A stretch of DNA of 64,000 nucleotides from Hyphomicrobiales bacterium (GTDB lineage Bacteria > Pseudomonadota > Alphaproteobacteria > Rhizobiales > Devosiaceae), in NCBI GenBank assembly GCA_004144345.1, contig SEEL01000006.1:1-64000 (forward strand), read 5' to 3'. This document shows positions 1-8,873 of this stretch, piece after piece (position 1 is the first letter of the stretch; each line of letters starts with the position of its first letter). The notes beneath the pieces are model-generated. The model was not told the DNA's origin, did not search any database, and was given only the letters and a program-made list of their open reading frames with translations. A program made the position numbers and the translations under genes.

Positions 1-20
1 TCATGACGAGTGATCTGGGA

Positions 21-294
21 GGGGGAGGCCGGGTGGGGCGGGGTCGCTCGCCACTACAAAACCCGGGATCGAGGCTGTGTCCGCCATTGGCGGCACGGTG
101 GACGGCAGGGACAGTTACCAGCCCTGTCGAGCAGGTGCGTTATGAGCCGCTAGGGCGGCGCATCTGAACCACCGCCGGACGTGGAGAGAGATTCCGGCAG
201 ATCATCGGTTCCGAGGAAACCCTGGTTGCAGCGGCGAGGCGCGAGCCTCACCCACTGCGGACGACCCGCGTCGAGGCAAAGCCCTCGCCGCTGC
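21..294. repeat. Dispersed non-coding repeat, copy A
   Basis: This stretch upstream of the arabinanase gene shares ordered sequence blocks with 20837-21118 in the same orientation. One block, GGGGGAGGCCGGGTGG, lies at 21-36 and 20837-20852. GGGGTCGCTC follows 19-20 bp later in both. At the right end both copies carry the 12-bp arm GCAGCGGCGAGG followed by its exact inverted complement (228-239 with 283-294; 21055-21066 with 21107-21118). Block spacing is nearly equal (274 versus 282 bp) while the sequence between is diverged. Open frames exist across it but none has a family signature, so I treat it as an intergenic repeat. The function is unknown. Confidence 0.6.
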
Positions 295-420
295 TCGCTC
301 CATCCCCTCGGATGGAGCACCCGCGTAACCGGGAGCCGCAAGGCCGCCCGGAGCCCCTTCATGCCTTGCATTGCCCGCTCGTTCATTGGACACTTTTTCG
401 GCCATGGGAGTTTTCGTTTG

Positions 421-1413
421 ATGAAGCAATTTGTCCTCGCTGCCGCCCTGCTCCTCATCGGCGCCGTCGCCCACGCGCAGGACTATCCCCCTGCCCCCGC
501 CATGGCTGGCGACGTCAAGATCCACGACCCCTCAATCATCGTCGTCGACGGGCATTGGGTGTCGTTCCAGACCGGCGATCAAGGCGGGCTCTATCGCGGC
601 GCGATCAAGCTCAAGATTTCTCCCGACGGGATCAACTGGACCAATGCCGAAGCCATCGGCAAGGGCGTGCCGCGCTGGACGCGGGACGTGCTCAAATACA
701 CCAGCCAGAACATCTGGGCACCCTCGGTCAGCAAGCATGGCGACCGCCTCAACCTCTATTATTCGGTGTCGATGTTCGGGCTCAATGTCAGCACCATCGG
801 CCTCATGACCAATGATGCGTTCGACCCGGCCAAACCCGGCGAGGGCTGGGTGGACCAGGGCGAAGTGTTGAGCAGCAATGCGCGCTCCGACTGGAACGCC
901 ATCGACCCCTATCGCATCGACACGTCGGACGGCCGCGCCTGGCTGACCTATGGCTCGTACTGGTCGGGCATCAAGCTGCGCGAACTCGACCCGGCGACCG
1001 GCAAGCTGCTGACCCCGGATACGCCCGTGCACGATCTCGCCTGGTATGGCGGCGGCGTCATCGAGGCCCCTGCCATCATCGAACGGGAGGGCAGCTTCTA
1101 CCTCTTCGTCTCCTATGATCGCTGCTGCGCCGGCGTCGACAGCACCTATCGCATGATGGTCGGCCGCGCCGAGGCGATCACCGGGCCCTATCTCGGCCGT
1201 GATGGCACGCCGCTGCTTCAGGCCGGCGCCAGCCCGCTGCAGGCCGCCATGGGCCGCTATCTGGGGCCCGGCGGACAGGAGCCGGTGGCCGGCGTGGCGG
1301 ACCGCTTCGTCTACCATTATTACGATGGCGACGACCTCGGCGTGGCCAAGCTCCAGATCGTGCCGCTCAATTGGACCGCCGATGGCTGGCCGGAGCTGTC
1401 GCCGCCGCCGTGA
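421..1413 (+). CDS. Secreted GH43 endo-arabinanase / arabinosidase
   Basis: The protein is 330 aa, with a signal peptide at about residues 1-20 (hydrophobic LAAALLLIGAVA, then AHAQ). The start at 421 is chosen because it places this leader first; the frame is open further upstream. It has the three acidic residues of the GH43 five-bladed propeller: the base Asp36 in HDPS, the pKa-tuning Asp in NAIDPY, and the acid Glu in VIEAPAI. Family members of this type cleave alpha-1,5-L-arabinan. Export implies it cuts polymer in the periplasm or outside the cell, feeding the downstream importers and intracellular GH51, GH2 and GH127 enzymes. A plain arabinosidase activity is also possible. The class is certain; the exact substrate is inferred. 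Confidence 0.88.
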   Translation: MKQFVLAAALLLIGAVAHAQDYPPAPAMAGDVKIHDPSIIVVDGHWVSFQTGDQGGLYRGAIKLKISPDGINWTNAEAIGKGVPRWTRDVLKYTSQNIWAPSVSKHGDRLNLYYSVSMFGLNVSTIGLMTNDAFDPAKPGEGWVDQGEVLSSNARSDWNAIDPYRIDTSDGRAWLTYGSYWSGIKLRELDPATGKLLTPDTPVHDLAWYGGGVIEAPAIIEREGSFYLFVSYDRCCAGVDSTYRMMVGRAEAITGPYLGRDGTPLLQAGASPLQAAMGRYLGPGGQEPVAGVADRFVYHYYDGDDLGVAKLQIVPLNWTADGWPELSPPP

Positions 1414-1450
1414 GCATTGATTTTTCAGGCGCTTTCTTGGAAGCCCTCAC

Positions 1451-1475
1451 GAAAGCTGATATGTATCATGCTTTC
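1451..1475. promoter_or_regulatory. Palindromic operator candidate upstream of the ArsR-type regulator
   Basis: TGATA-TG-TATCA is a perfect dyad at 1458-1468, nested inside GAAAGC (1451-1456) and GCTTTC (1470-1475), with one unpaired T on the right. It ends 14 bp before the regulator start codon, a good position for autoregulation. The binding protein is inferred, not shown. Confidence 0.5.
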
Positions 1476-1489
1476 CGAGAACCCATTTC

Positions 1490-2488
1490 ATGAGCCGCAA
1501 CTTCCTCTTGGTCGATCCTGAAGAGCGGCCCGACGTGCTGCGTGGCCTCGCCTCGCCCGTCCGCGTCCAGATCCTCAAGGCGCTGCACCAGCGCGGCGGC
1601 CTCAACGTCAACGACATCGCCGAACTGCTCGAGCTGCCGCAATCGACCGTCTCGTCGAACCTCCAGATTCTCGAAGAGGCCGGCCTGATCAAGACCGAGA
1701 CGCAGAAGGCGCGAAAGGGCAACCAGAAGATCTGCCGCGCCGTCTATGACGAGGTGCTGGTGATGTTCAAGGAAGACGTCGCGACGACGCGCCCCGACAT
1801 CATCGAAGTGGCCATGCCCGTCGGCCTCTACACCAGCTGCGAAGTCAGCGCACCCTGCGGCCTCTGCTCGACCGAAGGCATCATTGGCCTGCTCGACGTG
1901 CCCGACACCTTCCTCGATCCGAGCCGCATGCGCGCCGGCCTCATGTGGTTCACGCGCGGCTTCGTCGAATACCAGTTCCCCAACAATGCGCGCCTTTCCA
2001 AGACCGGCGTCGAGGCGCTGGAATTTTCCGTCGAGCTGTCGTCGGAAGTGCCCGGCACCGCCACCGACTGGCCGAGCGACATCACCGTCTGGGTCAACCA
2101 GCAGGATGTCGGCACCTGGACCAGCCCCGGCGATTTCGGCGACCAGCGCGGCGTCTATACGCCGGCATGGTGGACGCTGCGCGGCAGCCAGTACGGCATG
2201 CTCAAGACCTGGCGCATTGCGCGCGACGGCACCTATGTCGATGGCGTCAAGATTTCGCCGGTGTCGCTCAAGGATCTCGACGTCGCCAACCACCACTCCA
2301 TCCGCTTCCGCATCGGCATGAAGGACAATGCCAAGAACCCCGGCGGCGTGAACATCTTCGGCCGCGGTTTTGGCAATTACGACCAGGACATCGTGCTGCG
2401 CATCCACACCACCGCGTGGCCGAGCAATGCCGGCACGAGCAACGACATCGACCGCAAGATCGCGGGCCTGTTCGGTAATGGCGGCTAG
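1490..2488 (+). CDS. ArsR-type winged-helix regulator with C-terminal sensor domain
   Basis: The protein is 332 aa. Residues about 15-80 form an ArsR winged helix (LASPVRVQILKALHQRGGLN, ELPQSTVSSNLQILEEAGLI). A much longer C-terminal part of about 220 residues follows. It starts with a cysteine cluster, C-x5-C-x2-C (CEVSAPCGLC), and continues with Trp- and Gly-rich, beta-strand-like sequence (VWVNQQDVGTWTSPGDFGD). Classical ArsR metal sensors are only about 100-120 aa, so this is a fusion with a probable ligand-binding beta-sandwich. It sits tail-to-tail (2 bp gap) with the importer operon on the other strand. It most likely senses a sugar and controls the arabinoside genes. The ligand is unknown. 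Confidence 0.75.
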   Translation: MSRNFLLVDPEERPDVLRGLASPVRVQILKALHQRGGLNVNDIAELLELPQSTVSSNLQILEEAGLIKTETQKARKGNQKICRAVYDEVLVMFKEDVATTRPDIIEVAMPVGLYTSCEVSAPCGLCSTEGIIGLLDVPDTFLDPSRMRAGLMWFTRGFVEYQFPNNARLSKTGVEALEFSVELSSEVPGTATDWPSDITVWVNQQDVGTWTSPGDFGDQRGVYTPAWWTLRGSQYGMLKTWRIARDGTYVDGVKISPVSLKDLDVANHHSIRFRIGMKDNAKNPGGVNIFGRGFGNYDQDIVLRIHTTAWPSNAGTSNDIDRKIAGLFGNGG

Positions 2489-2490
2489 CG

Positions 2491-3570
2491 CTAGATGACC
2501 TTGCCGTCGGCGCCGAACAGATGCGAGCGCGACGGATCGAGGGTCAGGCCCACGCTGTCGCCGACCGCCACCTTGAGGTTGCCCTCGGCTTCGACGATCA
2601 GCGTACCGGCCGGTGTATCGACATAGAGCAGCGTCGAATTGCCGAGCTGCTCGACAATGCCCACCTTGCCGTCGAACGAGGTCCCCGCCGCCCCGGCCGC
2701 GCCGAGCCGCAGATGCTCGGGCCGCACGCCGACGTCGACGCTGTTGCCGCTGGCCGTGCCGCCGCGCGTCGCAATGCTCGCACTGTGGCCGCCGGGCAGC
2801 GTCACAGTATAGGCGTTGCCATTCTTGCTGCCGAGTTCGGCGGCAATGAAGTTCATCGCAGGTGAGCCGATGAAGGACGCGACGAATTTGTTGGCCGGCT
2901 GATTGTAAAGCTCGAGCGGCGAGCCCTGCTGGCTGATGACGCCCTTGTCGAGCACCACGATCTTGTCGGCGAGCGTCATCGCCTCCACCTGATCGTGCGT
3001 CACATAGATCATCGTGGTCTTGACGTCCTGGTGGAGCTTGGCCAGCTCCACGCGCATCTGCGAGCGCAGTGCCGCGTCGAGGTTCGACAGCGGCTCGTCG
3101 AACAGGAACACTTTCGGGTCGCGCACCAGCGCCCGGCCGATGGCGACGCGCTGACGCTGGCCGCCCGAAAGCTGCGCCGGGCGGCGGTCGAGCAACTGGT
3201 CGAGCTGCAGCATCTTGGAGACGCGCTCCACCTGCTGCGCCTGCACCTGCCGCGAGGCATGGGCCAGCGACAGCGAGAAGGCGATGTTCTGGCGCACCGT
3301 CATGTGCGGATAGAGCGCATAGGACTGGAATACCATCGCCGTGCCGCGCTTGGACGGTGGCGTCTCGGTCTGATCGACACCGTCGATGAAACACGAGCCG
3401 ATGGTGATCTCTTCCAGCCCCGCAATCATGCGCAGAAGCGTGGACTTGCCGCAGCCCGACGGACCGAGCAGCGCGGTGAACGAGCCCTCCTCGATCTTGA
3501 GCGAGAGATCGGTGATCACCTCCACATTGCCGTAGCGCTTGGTGACGTGCTGCAGATCGACGGTGCCCAT
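2491..3570 (-). CDS. CUT1 sugar ABC transporter ATPase (MalK/UgpC type)
   Basis: This 359-aa ATPase energises sugar uptake at the inner membrane. The Walker A motif GPSGCGKST is at residues 36-44. The signature LSGGQRQR, the Walker B stretch VFLFDEPLSNLDA and the switch His in YVTHDQ are all present. A C-terminal regulatory OB-type domain starts at about residue 240 (VGVRPEHLRL). It is the last gene of a four-gene operon (binding protein, two permeases, ATPase) and follows the permease by 30 bp. It is the only CUT1-type ATPase in the window although three CUT1 binding-protein/permease sets are present, so it may serve more than one. Confidence 0.95.
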   Translation of the reverse strand: MGTVDLQHVTKRYGNVEVITDLSLKIEEGSFTALLGPSGCGKSTLLRMIAGLEEITIGSCFIDGVDQTETPPSKRGTAMVFQSYALYPHMTVRQNIAFSLSLAHASRQVQAQQVERVSKMLQLDQLLDRRPAQLSGGQRQRVAIGRALVRDPKVFLFDEPLSNLDAALRSQMRVELAKLHQDVKTTMIYVTHDQVEAMTLADKIVVLDKGVISQQGSPLELYNQPANKFVASFIGSPAMNFIAAELGSKNGNAYTVTLPGGHSASIATRGGTASGNSVDVGVRPEHLRLGAAGAAGTSFDGKVGIVEQLGNSTLLYVDTPAGTLIVEAEGNLKVAVGDSVGLTLDPSRSHLFGADGKVI

Positions 3571-3600
3571 GCCGGTAGTGATCCTTGTTGTTCTTGTGCG

Positions 3601-4488
3601 TTAGCCCTTGATGCCGGCCGTCAACATGATTGCCTGCGTCACACGGCGCTGGAAGATGAGGTACATGATGGCGACCGGCAGGCCGGCCAGCATGGCCGCG
3701 CCGAGGTCACGCGCATATTTGACGCCGAACGCGTCGGTCACCTGCGTGATGCCGACAGTCACGTTCATCGCCTGCTCCTTGGTCACCGCGAGGAACGGCC
3801 AGAGGAAATTGTTCCAGGCGCCGATGAAGGCGATGATGGCCAGCGCGGTGGTGATGCCCCAGTTCATCGGCAGATAGAGCCGGAAGAACAGCTGCAATTC
3901 ATTGGCGCCGTCGATCTTGGCGGCCTCGCGGAATTCCTTGGGCACGCTGTCGAAGAACTGCTTGTAGATGATCACCGTCACCGGCGCGATCAGCTGCGGC
4001 AGGATCACGCCCATCCACGTATTGATGAGCTTGAAATTCGCCATCAGCACGTAGTGGTTCACGATCAGCGCCGGGATCGGGATCATGAAGCTCGCAAGGA
4101 TCAGCCACCACAGAATCCGGCGGCCGGGGAAGTTCAGCTGGCTGATCGCATAGCCCGACAGGGCGCCGATGAAGACGACGAGGAACGTCGTTCCAAGCGC
4201 GGTGGCCAGCGAGTTGATGTACCACGTGCCGATCTTGGTGTTGAACAGGACGTGGGTATAGGCCTCGAGCGAGAAGCGGCGGGGCCAGAGGTCAATGCCC
4301 GGCTGCACGATGTCGTTTTCGACCTTGAGGGTGGTGATCAGGCCCCAATAGAGCGGGAACGCCCAGATGATGGCGCCCAAAAGGGTAACCAGCGTCGCGA
4401 TGAGCCCGACGATATCGAGGGTCTTGATGACGCGCCGGCGGCGCGGCGACAACGTCACGAGAGCGTCGTCTGTGGCAATGGCGGTCAT
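3601..4488 (-). CDS. CUT1 sugar ABC transporter permease (MalG type)
   Basis: The 295-aa inner-membrane permease starts MTAIATDDAL. It has about six membrane segments and the EAA loop that docks the ATPase (EFREAAKIDGANELQLFFRLYLP). The start at 4488 is chosen because it overlaps the stop of the preceding permease gene by ATGA (4485-4488), a typical translational coupling. A longer reading into the other permease gene is an artefact. It pairs with the MalF-type permease at 4485-5414. Confidence 0.93.
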   Translation of the reverse strand: MTAIATDDALVTLSPRRRRVIKTLDIVGLIATLVTLLGAIIWAFPLYWGLITTLKVENDIVQPGIDLWPRRFSLEAYTHVLFNTKIGTWYINSLATALGTTFLVVFIGALSGYAISQLNFPGRRILWWLILASFMIPIPALIVNHYVLMANFKLINTWMGVILPQLIAPVTVIIYKQFFDSVPKEFREAAKIDGANELQLFFRLYLPMNWGITTALAIIAFIGAWNNFLWPFLAVTKEQAMNVTVGITQVTDAFGVKYARDLGAAMLAGLPVAIMYLIFQRRVTQAIMLTAGIKG

Positions 4489-5414
4489 TTCTCGCCTCCC
4501 CGGGCCCGCAGCAGTTGGTATTGCAGCACCGAGAAAATCACGATGATGGCAAACAGGACGACGGCGACCGTCGCGCCATAGCCGCCCATGTTCTTCTGAA
4601 AGGCGTTGCGGAAGATCATCTGCACCAGCGTCATGGTGGCGTCGACGCGCCCGCCATTGCCGAACAGATACACCTGGTCGAAAATCTTGAACTGCAGGAT
4701 GAGCTGGATGGTGAGCACCAGCACGGTGACCGGCCAGATCAGCGGCCAGGTGATGCGGCTGAATTGCTGCCAGCGCGTCGCGCCGTCGAGCTCGGAAGCC
4801 TCGTAGATCTCGGGCGAGATGTTGCGGAGGCCCGCAATGAACAGCAGGATATTGAAGCCCACGCCCCACCAGATGGTGATCCACGCCACGGTCGGCATGA
4901 ACAGGGGCAGCGTGCGGAAGACCGGAAGATGGTCGCCCGTTATAGCCTCGATGGGATATTGCAGGATGCCGAACTGGCTGTCGAACATCCAGCCCCAGAT
5001 GCGGAACACGACCGACACCGGCAGGATGTGCGGAATGAAGAAGCAGGCGAGGATCGCCGACTGCGCCCAGCCCTTGAGGCGATTGATGCCCAGGGCGATC
5101 AGGAGGCCGAGGATCGTCGATGGCACGACGGTCAGCAGCACGAAGTAAGCGGTGTTCCAGAACGCGACCGAGAACAGCCTGTCCTTGAAGAGCTTCACGT
5201 AATTGTCGAAGCCGACCCATTTGCCGGGCCCGATCAGCGGCGCATTGTGCAGGCTGAGCCAGACCATCTGGATCGTCGGCCAGACGAAGATGACGCCGTA
5301 CACGACAATGAAGGGGAGGACGAACAACGCCGCGACGATCACTTCGGACCAGTTGTAGCGACTGGATTTGCGAGCAACGCCAGTTGTGGCGCCTGAGGCG
5401 TCTGAAACGGCCAC
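4485..5414 (-). CDS. CUT1 sugar ABC transporter permease (MalF type)
   Basis: The protein is about 309 aa with six or more membrane spans and an EAA loop (IYEASELDGATRWQQFSRITWP). I chose the GTG at 5412-5414 because GGGAGGAGG lies just upstream; an in-frame ATG at 5468 has no comparable ribosome-binding site. It forms the second half of the translocation channel with the MalG-type permease. Its gene follows the binding-protein gene, with a stem-loop in between. Confidence 0.92.
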   Translation of the reverse strand: MAVSDASGATTGVARKSSRYNWSEVIVAALFVLPFIVVYGVIFVWPTIQMVWLSLHNAPLIGPGKWVGFDNYVKLFKDRLFSVAFWNTAYFVLLTVVPSTILGLLIALGINRLKGWAQSAILACFFIPHILPVSVVFRIWGWMFDSQFGILQYPIEAITGDHLPVFRTLPLFMPTVAWITIWWGVGFNILLFIAGLRNISPEIYEASELDGATRWQQFSRITWPLIWPVTVLVLTIQLILQFKIFDQVYLFGNGGRVDATMTLVQMIFRNAFQKNMGGYGATVAVVLFAIIVIFSVLQYQLLRARGGEK

Positions 5415-5443
5415 GTCGTGCCTCCTCCCGATGGCAGGTGGTA

Positions 5444-5466
5444 GGCCGGCACCAGAGGCGCCGGCC
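5444..5466 (-). promoter_or_regulatory. Intercistronic stem-loop after binding-protein gene
   Basis: GGCCGGC (5444-5450) pairs with GCCGGCC (5460-5466) around a 9-nt loop, between the binding-protein stop and the permease start. No T tract follows. Such structures commonly protect the upstream binding-protein mRNA and lower permease expression; that role is inferred here. Confidence 0.5.
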
Positions 5467-5485
5467 ATATAGTCAGGCCAGAAGC

Positions 5486-6766
5486 TTAGCGCTGGCCGTT
5501 GAGGTCGTCACGCATCTGTTCGGTGGCCGACTGCGCGTCGAGTTCACCGTTGACGGCGGGGACCAGGTAGTTGCCCATCGCGTCGTAGAGCGGCGAGGCC
5601 ACGCCCGCGAGCGTCGACACGGGGTCGAACACGGCGGTTTCGGCCAGCTTCGAATAGACGGCGTTCGGCTGCATGTTGCGGAACTCGTCATTGTCGCGAG
5701 CCGGCTTGTACGACGGGATGTGACCCGCCGTGGCCCAGAACGTCGAGTTCTCGTTCATCCAGTGGATGACCCGCAGCACGGCCGCACGCTTTTCGGGCGT
5801 GAGTTCGTTGCCGACGCGATTGGGAATCACGAAGGCATGCGAGTCAGCCCAGGTCGCGGGATGGTCGAAGAAGGTCGGGAGCTGGATGGCGCCCCATTCG
5901 AAGCCGAGTTCGCCCTTGGCGGCGAGGTCGGTAAACGTCGGGACTTCCCACACGCCGTTGATGTGCATCGCGGCATTGCCGCCGGTGAACAGGGCGATCG
6001 ACGCGGGATATTCGGTCTGCGACGGCGCAAGGCCGCTCGCAACCCAGTCGGCAACAACGGCAGTGGCCTTGACGGCCTTGTCGAGGTTGTCGCCCGGCAG
6101 GAAGCCCTCATCGGTGAGGAACTGACCGTCCTGCTGACCGAACAGCGAGTACATGATGCGCCACTGGCTGTCGCCCGCGGCAGAGTGGATGGAGACGCCG
6201 TATTCCGAGCCGCCGTCCTTGAGCTTCTGCAGCGCCGCCTTGAAGTTGTCGACGCCGTCGAGGCCCGTGGGCAGACCATCGGGACCGAGCAGGCCGGCCG
6301 CGGCCAGCTTGTCCTTGTTGTAGTAGAGCACGACCGAGTGGATATCGAACGGGACGCCATACTGGGCGCCGTCCGACTGGCCGGCCTTGAAGTTGGCATC
6401 TTCGAAGTCCGTGGCGTTGATGCCGGCGGCGGCCAGTTCTTCAGCCGTGATCGGGCTCAGCGTGCCGGTCGAGGCACCGAGCGGAATGCGCGACAGATGG
6501 TAGGTCGAAATATCGGGACCTTCGCCGATCGCGGCAGAGGTCTGCAGCTTGGTGTAGAACGGGGTACCCCATTCCAGCGTCGTCGCCTCGATCTTGATGT
6601 CCGGATTCTCGGCAGCGAATTTTTCGAGCAGCGTCTTCATGCGGACGCCGTCACCACCGCCCAGGAAGTCCCACCAGACGACAGTCTCCTGCGCCAGCGC
6701 GCCGCCAACGGCGGTGCCAACCAGTGCCGTGCTGAGCAGCGCGGCCCTTACGAAATTGCGGATCAC
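5486..6766 (-). CDS. CUT1 sugar-binding protein
   Basis: The 426-aa periplasmic family 1 extracellular solute-binding protein has a signal peptide at about residues 1-22 (VRAALLSTALVGTAVGGALAQ). The mature part starts ETVVWWDFLGGGDG, typical of sugar-binding proteins. The GTG at 6764-6766 is preferred because GGGAGG precedes it (reverse strand) and it gives a clean leader; an in-frame start at 6883 would bury the signal. It is the first gene of the importer operon and is divergent from the GH51 gene. An arabino-oligosaccharide ligand is inferred from the neighbouring glycosidases only. Confidence 0.92.
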   Translation of the reverse strand: MIRNFVRAALLSTALVGTAVGGALAQETVVWWDFLGGGDGVRMKTLLEKFAAENPDIKIEATTLEWGTPFYTKLQTSAAIGEGPDISTYHLSRIPLGASTGTLSPITAEELAAAGINATDFEDANFKAGQSDGAQYGVPFDIHSVVLYYNKDKLAAAGLLGPDGLPTGLDGVDNFKAALQKLKDGGSEYGVSIHSAAGDSQWRIMYSLFGQQDGQFLTDEGFLPGDNLDKAVKATAVVADWVASGLAPSQTEYPASIALFTGGNAAMHINGVWEVPTFTDLAAKGELGFEWGAIQLPTFFDHPATWADSHAFVIPNRVGNELTPEKRAAVLRVIHWMNENSTFWATAGHIPSYKPARDNDEFRNMQPNAVYSKLAETAVFDPVSTLAGVASPLYDAMGNYLVPAVNGELDAQSATEQMRDDLNGQR

Positions 6767-7213
6767 GATATATCCTCCCAAGGTTGCACGATCGGGCGCC
6801 ATTTCGTGCCGGCGTCCCGACAACGCGGGTGGGCAATCTCCTCCTGCCCCACCGCGCGCTGATGTGAACCATATGCACATCAAAAAAATCGATCAATACC
6901 CGATCTGTGGATCAAGTTGCCGGATGCAGTTTGGCTATTCTCCGGAACCTTCGATATGGATGGTACCCGCCGCGACCGCCTCGGCGCGCTGGCGGCACCG
7001 CGCCGGCGGTATCTCCATGATTTCACATGTCATATAAGTGCGGCCTGTGGAAAACTCGTGACGACGCCACTCCGAGCCGACATGGGTCAGCAACGTTGTC
7101 CGACTGCGGTTCACTGTTGAAATCCGCTCTTGACGAGCGCCGGGGAGTTCGGCTCCAATAAGCCCAATTACCCGATATAAATCAAAACTTCGGGTTCGCG
7201 GGAGGAGAGGACT
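6767..7213. promoter_or_regulatory. Divergent promoter region with palindrome
   Basis: This 447-bp gene-free stretch separates the importer operon (leftward) from the GH51 gene (rightward). At 6860-6882 the arms TGATGTG (6860-6866) and CACATCA (6876-6882) form a perfect 7-bp inverted repeat with a 9-bp spacer, followed by an A-run. This is the best operator candidate for controlling both directions. I see no small gene or RNA in the remainder. Confidence 0.5.
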
Positions 7214-8731
7214 ATGCGTGCGAGCGTTGTGGCGCATCGCGACTTTGCGGTTTCCGATATCGACGACCGGCTCTACAGCGCCTTCCTCGAACATCTCGGC
7301 CGCGCGATCTACACGGGCATCTACGAGCCCGATCACCCGACCGCCGACAAGAACGGCATGCGCGGCGACGTCGCGCAACTGGTCCGTGATCTGAAGATCC
7401 CCTATGTGCGCTATCCGGGCGGCAATTTCGTCTCGGCCTACAATTGGGAAGATGGCGTCGGGCCGCGCGAGCAGCGCCCGACCCGCCTCGACCTCGCCTG
7501 GCACACCTCCGACTCCAACGCCGTCGGCGTCCACGAATTCCACGATTGGTGCCAGACCGTCGGCACCGAGATGATGCTGGCCATCAACCTCGGCTCGCGC
7601 GGCCTCGATGAGGCGCGCAATTTCGTCGAGTATGTCAACGGCCCGACCGGCTCCTATTGGGGCGATCTGCGTAAGAAGAACGGCCGCGCCGATCCCTTCG
7701 ACGTCAAGCTCTGGTGCCTCGGCAACGAGATGGACGGCCCCTGGCAGGTCGGCCACAAGACCGCCGACGAATATGGCCGGCTTGCCGCCGAGACCGCCAA
7801 GACGCTGCGGGCCTTCGACAAGTCGCTGGAACTGGTCGTCTGCGGCTCGTCCAATGCCGACATGCCCACCTATCCCGAATGGGAGCGCGTGGTGCTCGAG
7901 CACACCTATGACTCGGTCGACCACATCTCGCTGCACATGTACTTCGCCAACCGCACCAACAACACGGCGAACTATCTGGCGCTCAACCACAAGCTCGACA
8001 ATTACATCGCCACCGTCGGCTCGACGATCGACTATGTGCAGGCCAAGAAGCGCTCCAAGAAGAAGGTCACTATCTCCTTCGACGAATGGAACGTCTGGTA
8101 TCACTCCAACGCCGCCGACCGCGCCGTGCTCGATGGCAAGGGCGGCTGGCCGCATGCGCCGCGACTGCTCGAGGATGCCTACAATTTCGAGGACATCCTG
8201 CAGGTCGGCTGCATCCTCAACACCTTCATCCGCCGCTCGGATGTGGTGCGCATCGCCTGCATCGCGCAGCTGGTCAACGTCATCGCGCCGATCATGACCG
8301 AGCCCGGTGGCGCGGCCTGGAAGCAGACCATCTACTACCCCTATTATTTCGCCTCGATCTTCGGCCGCGGCACCGCGCTCAACCTCAGCGTCGATTGCCC
8401 GGGCTATGATGCGGACGTGGCCGACAATGTGCCCTATCTCGATATCTCGGGCGTGCACGACAAGATTGCCAAGACGCTGACCTTCTTTGCCGTCAACCGC
8501 CACGCCACCGACGCGCTTGAACTGTCGCTTGATCTCAAGGGATTTGGCGGCAGTGCGCGGGTGATCGACCATCAGGTCATCACCCATGCCGACCTCAAGA
8601 TCGCCAATACGCTCGGCAACCAGAACGCCGTTGCACCCAAGGCGGGCAGCGGCATTGCGGTTGATGGCAGCACGCTCAGCGGCAAGCTGCCGGCCTATTC
8701 GTACCAGATGGTGCGGGTGCAGCTGGGCTGA
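7214..8731 (+). CDS. GH51 alpha-L-arabinofuranosidase, intracellular
   Basis: The 505-aa protein has no signal peptide. It removes non-reducing terminal alpha-L-arabinofuranosyl residues from imported oligosaccharides in the cytoplasm. The acid/base Glu172 lies in LGNEMDG and the nucleophile Glu291 in SFDEWNVWY, both diagnostic of the GH51 (beta/alpha)8 barrel. The N-terminal RYPGGNF also matches. The C-terminal ~130 residues fit the usual beta-sandwich. The full length is normal for the family. GGAGGAGAGG directly precedes the ATG. It is divergent from the importer operon. Confidence 0.95.
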   Translation: MRASVVAHRDFAVSDIDDRLYSAFLEHLGRAIYTGIYEPDHPTADKNGMRGDVAQLVRDLKIPYVRYPGGNFVSAYNWEDGVGPREQRPTRLDLAWHTSDSNAVGVHEFHDWCQTVGTEMMLAINLGSRGLDEARNFVEYVNGPTGSYWGDLRKKNGRADPFDVKLWCLGNEMDGPWQVGHKTADEYGRLAAETAKTLRAFDKSLELVVCGSSNADMPTYPEWERVVLEHTYDSVDHISLHMYFANRTNNTANYLALNHKLDNYIATVGSTIDYVQAKKRSKKKVTISFDEWNVWYHSNAADRAVLDGKGGWPHAPRLLEDAYNFEDILQVGCILNTFIRRSDVVRIACIAQLVNVIAPIMTEPGGAAWKQTIYYPYYFASIFGRGTALNLSVDCPGYDADVADNVPYLDISGVHDKIAKTLTFFAVNRHATDALELSLDLKGFGGSARVIDHQVITHADLKIANTLGNQNAVAPKAGSGIAVDGSTLSGKLPAYSYQMVRVQLG

Positions 8732-8760
8732 TTTTCCGCCGCGTCCCGGCGCGGCGGTGA

Positions 8761-8819
8761 CCGGCCCTCGGGCCGGCTAGGCGGGATCGGTAGATGTTCC
8801 TCCCGGCGCCACCGATCCC
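8761..8819 (+). terminator. Two stem-loops between GH51 and GH2 genes
   Basis: CCGGCCC-TC-GGGCCGG (8761-8776) is a near-perfect hairpin. A second, GGGATCGGT (8783-8791) with ACCGATCCC (8811-8819), follows. Neither has a clear T tract, so they may act as a weak terminator or an mRNA-stabilising structure. Confidence 0.4.
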
Positions 8820-8873
8820 ACCCCTGTTTTGTGAGGCGCAGCGGGAGCCCAGCGCGCGCCGGCGGAGAAGACA

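Noticed and set aside
181-420. N-terminal extension of the arabinanase frame upstream of the signal peptide
   Set aside because: The extension has no domain, lies in the dispersed repeat, and would place the signal peptide internally. The ATG at 421 gives a normal secreted protein.
2995-4581. Long Arg/His/Asp-rich plus-strand frame opposite the ATPase and permease genes
   Set aside because: Composition typical of the antisense of high-GC coding sequence, no ribosome-binding site or domain, and it is fully opposite confident genes. The same applies to several other long antisense frames in the window.
3601-5220. Apparent 539-aa frame spanning two permease genes on the minus strand
   Set aside because: The first part is an out-of-frame reading of the MalF-type gene; the real gene starts at 4488 with an ATGA overlap.
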